Assembly: GCF_007558825.1 (NCBI RefSeq)
Contig: NZ_VLTK01000014.1
Coordinates: forward strand, 54,608-118,607
Source: Brevibacterium aurantiacum
GTDB lineage: Bacteria; Actinomycetota; Actinomycetes; Actinomycetales; Brevibacteriaceae
Direction: 5' to 3'
DNA length: 64,000 bases
The position numbers were made by a program, and so were the translations under genes. Under the pieces are notes generated by a model, which saw only the letters and a list, made by a program, of their open reading frames with translations, ran no database searches and was not told the origin of the DNA. This document shows positions 61,226-64,000 of the stretch, piece by piece. Position 1 is the first letter of the stretch. Each line of letters begins with the position of its first letter.

Positions 61226-62767
61226 TCAGACACCTTCCGGGGTAGTGAGTGGTTTGTCGAGGCTGGCTTGCAGCGTCTCGGGGTCAAGAGCGGGCCGGTA
61301 TGCGCGGATCTTGGCACCGCGGATATAGCCGACGATCGCGAGAGCGGCAAGAACGATGAGAGTGCCGAGGGTGAGCGCGGTGAACGGTCCCTGGTCGACA
61401 CCCCATTCGTCGAGGAAGTTGTAGTCGAGGCCGAAGAGCCGATCGAGAGTGCCGGGGAAGATAGCGACCCACGAGCCGAGCAGGATCCAGAGGAAGGCGA
61501 TGCCACCGAGGACGGTGAAGCTGATGTTGCTCACGGGCACGCGGAACGGGCGCTCGATGTTCGGGTGCTTCCACCGCAGTCTGATGGCCGCCGGAATAAT
61601 GAGCAGGTAGCTGAGCAGGAAGGTCGAGATGGAGATCGAGAGCACGACTCCGAACAGCGCTCCTGCGTCGCCGCTGAGCTGCATGGCCGCGATGAGGAAG
61701 ACGGTGGCAACGACCCCCGAAAGCAGATTGACGTTGACCGGAGTGCCCAGTCCACGGGAGATCTTGCCGAAGAAGCCACCGAAGAAGGCGCCGTCAGCGG
61801 CGGTGAGCGCCTGCATGCGGTCACTCATAATCATCCATGCAGCGCCCTGCGAAGCGAGGATGATGACGAACAGCAGTGCTGCGATGACGACCATGACATC
61901 GGCTGCGGGACCGTAGATCGTAAAGACGGTCTTGACTGCATCGAGCATGCCTCCGATTCCCGTGATGGTCTCGGTGGGAAGTACGAGCAGCATTGCAAGG
62001 ACAGGTAGGAGATAGCAGAGCGCCGAGATGAAACCAGAACGCGCGATCGCAGCTGGGATGTCCTTCTTCGGATCCTTCATCTCATCCGATGCGCTGTTCG
62101 AGGCCTCGAATCCGAGGTAGGAGAAGAGGAGCAGGGGGACGAGACCGAGGAAGCCGCCGAGGCTCGGGCTGAAATCGGAGAAGTGCAGCGGCTGCACTCC
62201 GTGCTGGGCCGCGTAGATGATCGTGGTGAAGAGGAAGAAAGCGATGAAGACGACCTTGAGCGCGCCGCCGAGAGTGGGCAGCCACTTGGCTTTCGACAGC
62301 GACACGATCGCGGCGAGCACAGTGATCCAGATGAAGACGATCTTGAAGACCCAATCGCCTACCGATCCCGCCTCAAGCGGGCTGATGAATTGGTTCCAGG
62401 TGCCGGTGGCCAGGAATGCCATCGAACCGCCGACCCACACTGGCTGTGTGACCCAGCTGAGGATCGAGGCGATTGCGCCAGCAGGTCGGCCGAAGGCTTG
62501 GCGGACCCAGATATAGGCTCCGCCTTCGCCGACGAAGGTGCTGCCGGTTTCGGCGAAGACCAGGGCATAGGGCACGAGGAAGAAGATGGCGAGGACGAGA
62601 GTCCAGGTGAAGGTTTCCGCGCCAAAGCCCGCGGTCTCGGCGAGAACTTCGATGCTGAGGACGGCCGACATGACGATGAGCACGATGTCGAACCGGCCAA
62701 GTGTTTTCTTCAGATGCTGTTTCTGTTCGTCCGCGTATGCGGTTGTCTGTTCGTGAGAAGACACCAT
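61226..62767 (-). CDS. APC-family amino acid/amine permease
   Basis: 513 residues, twelve helices of the amino acid-polyamine-organocation fold: FDIVLIVMSAVLSIEVLAET, VGEGGAYIWVRQAFGRPAGA and LLFSYLGFEASNSASDEMKD. Five bases before the amine oxidase gene, so it probably imports the oxidase's amine substrate. AAGGAGG lies only three bases before the ATG at 62767 but six before the next codon, a GTG, which may be the true start. Confidence 0.9.
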   Translation of the reverse strand: MVSSHEQTTAYADEQKQHLKKTLGRFDIVLIVMSAVLSIEVLAETAGFGAETFTWTLVLAIFFLVPYALVFAETGSTFVGEGGAYIWVRQAFGRPAGAIASILSWVTQPVWVGGSMAFLATGTWNQFISPLEAGSVGDWVFKIVFIWITVLAAIVSLSKAKWLPTLGGALKVVFIAFFLFTTIIYAAQHGVQPLHFSDFSPSLGGFLGLVPLLLFSYLGFEASNSASDEMKDPKKDIPAAIARSGFISALCYLLPVLAMLLVLPTETITGIGGMLDAVKTVFTIYGPAADVMVVIAALLFVIILASQGAAWMIMSDRMQALTAADGAFFGGFFGKISRGLGTPVNVNLLSGVVATVFLIAAMQLSGDAGALFGVVLSISISTFLLSYLLIIPAAIRLRWKHPNIERPFRVPVSNISFTVLGGIAFLWILLGSWVAIFPGTLDRLFGLDYNFLDEWGVDQGPFTALTLGTLIVLAALAIVGYIRGAKIRAYRPALDPETLQASLDKPLTTPEGV

Positions 62768-62857
62768 CCACCTCCTTGTGAGTGGGCGTCTATTTGATTC
62801 TTTGGGCTACACCCAAAAGAATGGCATGGACGGCTCGCGATGAACAGAGGAAAGTGG

Positions 62858-62907
62858 CGCTATCGCCATAGCGATCAGTGTTGATCTAGATCACTTCAGG
62901 AGATAAT
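62858..62907. promoter_or_regulatory. operator/promoter region, APC permease / TetR
   Basis: Two dyads: CGCTAT-N4-ATAGCG (62858-62873) and the perfect palindrome TGATCTAGATCA (62882-62893). The second overlaps a -35-like TTGATC (62881-62886); GATAAT (62902-62907) ends six bases before the TetR ATG. Likely autoregulatory sites that may also control the divergent permease-oxidase unit. Confidence 0.5.
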
Positions 62908-62913
62908 GAGGGT

Positions 62914-63516
62914 ATGGCGAGACCGAAGAATCAGAAGGCGCGGCGTGAACAGCTGGTCCACTCGGCCAAGCAGGCCATCGTTGAGCGGGGTCTCAACGGT
63001 CTTCGCGCGATCGATGTTGCCGCGTATTCGGAGCTAGGTGCCGGGTCGGTTGCGTACTACTACCCGGACCTCGGTGATCTGGTGCGCGATGTCCACGAGG
63101 ATGCTGTTTCGCGTTTCTACTGGAACCGGAGGCAGCGGGGGATCGAAGGTGGGGATCCACGGGGCAGACTCCGGCGCATCATTTGCAGCGGAATTCCACG
63201 GTCACGAGATGATATTGACTTCCAGGTGCTCAACGAGCTGCACACTCACGCCTACCGGGACGAGTTTCATGCGCAGCTCATGTCCGAGCTGTATCGGCTT
63301 GAGGTCTCGATGTACATCGATGTGCTGAGCGAAGGCGTTGTTGCGGGTGAGTTCACGATGGCGTTGTCGGTCGAGACGGCGGCGAGCAACTTGGTGGCGA
63401 TGGAGGATGCCTACGGCCTGCACTTCATGGGCGGAACACCGCTCGACGCCGACGATATCTATCGGATGATCGCCGCCAATGCCGAAGTCATGGCGGGGTG
63501 CCGGCTGGAGGAGTAG
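62914..63516 (+). CDS. TetR-family transcriptional regulator
   Basis: 200 residues: RREQLVHSAKQAIVERGLNG, then AAYSELGAGSVAYYYPDLGD as the DNA-binding region, then a BetI/TetR_C-like ligand domain. Divergent from the amine permease and oxidase genes, so likely their regulator, with the amine or aldehyde as signal (inference). The GATAAT box six bases before the ATG suggests a leaderless message, though GAGGGT in the gap could also act as a weak ribosome site. Confidence 0.88.
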   Translation: MARPKNQKARREQLVHSAKQAIVERGLNGLRAIDVAAYSELGAGSVAYYYPDLGDLVRDVHEDAVSRFYWNRRQRGIEGGDPRGRLRRIICSGIPRSRDDIDFQVLNELHTHAYRDEFHAQLMSELYRLEVSMYIDVLSEGVVAGEFTMALSVETAASNLVAMEDAYGLHFMGGTPLDADDIYRMIAANAEVMAGCRLEE

Positions 63517-64000
63517 TGGCCAGGCTGCGACTGGATATGGTGTGTTGATGTGCGATCTGTGTAGCTGAGTTTGGCTGCCAAATACTGTGTTGATTCCAAT
63601 CGGTTGAGAGTTTCATCTCTCATGCGCTAGGGATTGGAATTGCGTTCAAAGCTTCTAGCGCTCAACGCCGGACGCGATATGCCCACGAAACGTTTGGCGG
63701 GATCGTGGACAAGATGTGAGCGATCACGAGCAAACATTTCGGGCGATGGAGAACTGATGAATCCGCTCAGGAGAGTCGCTGCAGCTTGAAGCTCTGCCTC
63801 GGACGACAGGTCTATCGGATATTCAATGCCTTGAGGCACCAATGAACTCCGTTTGACAAGTATGGAAGGTTTTCAAGTCGCCGACGCCTACTGTCCGACA
63901 TATGTTGAAAATAGCTCTAGTCTTCTTCGACTTGACGTTATTGGCTCCTCGACCAATAGCCGGAATGATGGCATCACTCGATCTGTCAAAGGAGACCAGC
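63517..64000. other. no supported gene
   Basis: No frame here is convincing. A 71-residue minus-strand frame at 63627-63842 (MVPQGIEYPIDLSSEAELQA onward) has protein-like composition and GGAG four bases before its TTG start, but matches no family I know. The final ~160 bases are visibly AT-richer, which may mark the edge of another acquired segment. Confidence 0.3.

Noticed and set aside
1..64000. tRNA, rRNA, CRISPR arrays and insertion sequences
   Set aside because: No cloverleaf-like segments, spaced repeats or transposase motifs were found by eye; a covariance-model scan would be decisive.

Overview
The window reads as a chromosome segment of a high-GC actinobacterium, most likely Brevibacterium or a close relative (genus is inference). 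Supporting signs are GC-rich coding sequence, a DUF3263 protein, GTG/TTG starts, several transcripts that look leaderless, and a catabolic gene set typical of that group. I see no rRNA, tRNA, CRISPR array, transposase or integrase.

1-7952: 3' part of a glutaminase gene (minus strand, runs off the left edge). Then a MarR-controlled run: YcaC-type hydrolase, MarR, pirin, small GNAT, AhpD-like protein and threonine aldolase. An MFS exporter and an Nramp-like transporter lacking the canonical metal-binding motifs follow.

8041-20944: a peptide-scavenging island. It holds an amidase divergent from a peptide ABC transporter (binding lipoprotein, two permeases, fused double ATPase), with a GbsR/MarR regulator, M14 carboxypeptidase, PaiB-like protein and M17 aminopeptidase in the same run. 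It ends at an intact aldo/keto reductase with its MerR regulator. A decayed copy of that reductase's 3' end lies at the other edge of the island (8041-8120).

21082-32528: RibD/DHFR-like reductase, DUF3263 protein, two CNNM/CorC-type membrane proteins, a TRAP transporter (large permease, small permease, binding protein), a TetR/SDR pair with two matching operators, and a TetR/Ohr/membrane protein/flavin disulfide reductase group.

32634-40914: GntR regulator divergent from a cluster of two class III CoA-transferases, class I fumarase, two acyl-CoA dehydrogenases and a MaoC/FAS1-like hydratase. This set is suited to CoA-dependent breakdown of a branched C5 dicarboxylate such as mesaconate, itaconate or methylsuccinate (inference).

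40915-54600: a visibly AT-richer mosaic zone with many gene remnants (AraC, CoA-transferase, two DUF2891 copies, aspartase tail). It contains a putative defence module: a 1201-residue protein with a C-terminal PD-(D/E)XK-like nuclease motif, divergent from a Nudix hydrolase and a PLD-helicase-DUF3427 protein. It also contains a BCCT transporter next to a histidine-ammonia-lyase homologue whose MIO-forming Ala-Ser-Gly is absent. The last pair is the best candidate for an unusual system: an ergothioneine/betaine uptake and trimethylamine-elimination locus of the ergothionase type.

54784-64000: POT peptide transporter, YtcJ-like amidohydrolase, a probably damaged CHY zinc-finger gene, a His-rich membrane protein, copper amine oxidase, APC permease and a divergent TetR regulator (an amine uptake and oxidation unit). 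The tail after 63517 has no gene I recognise.
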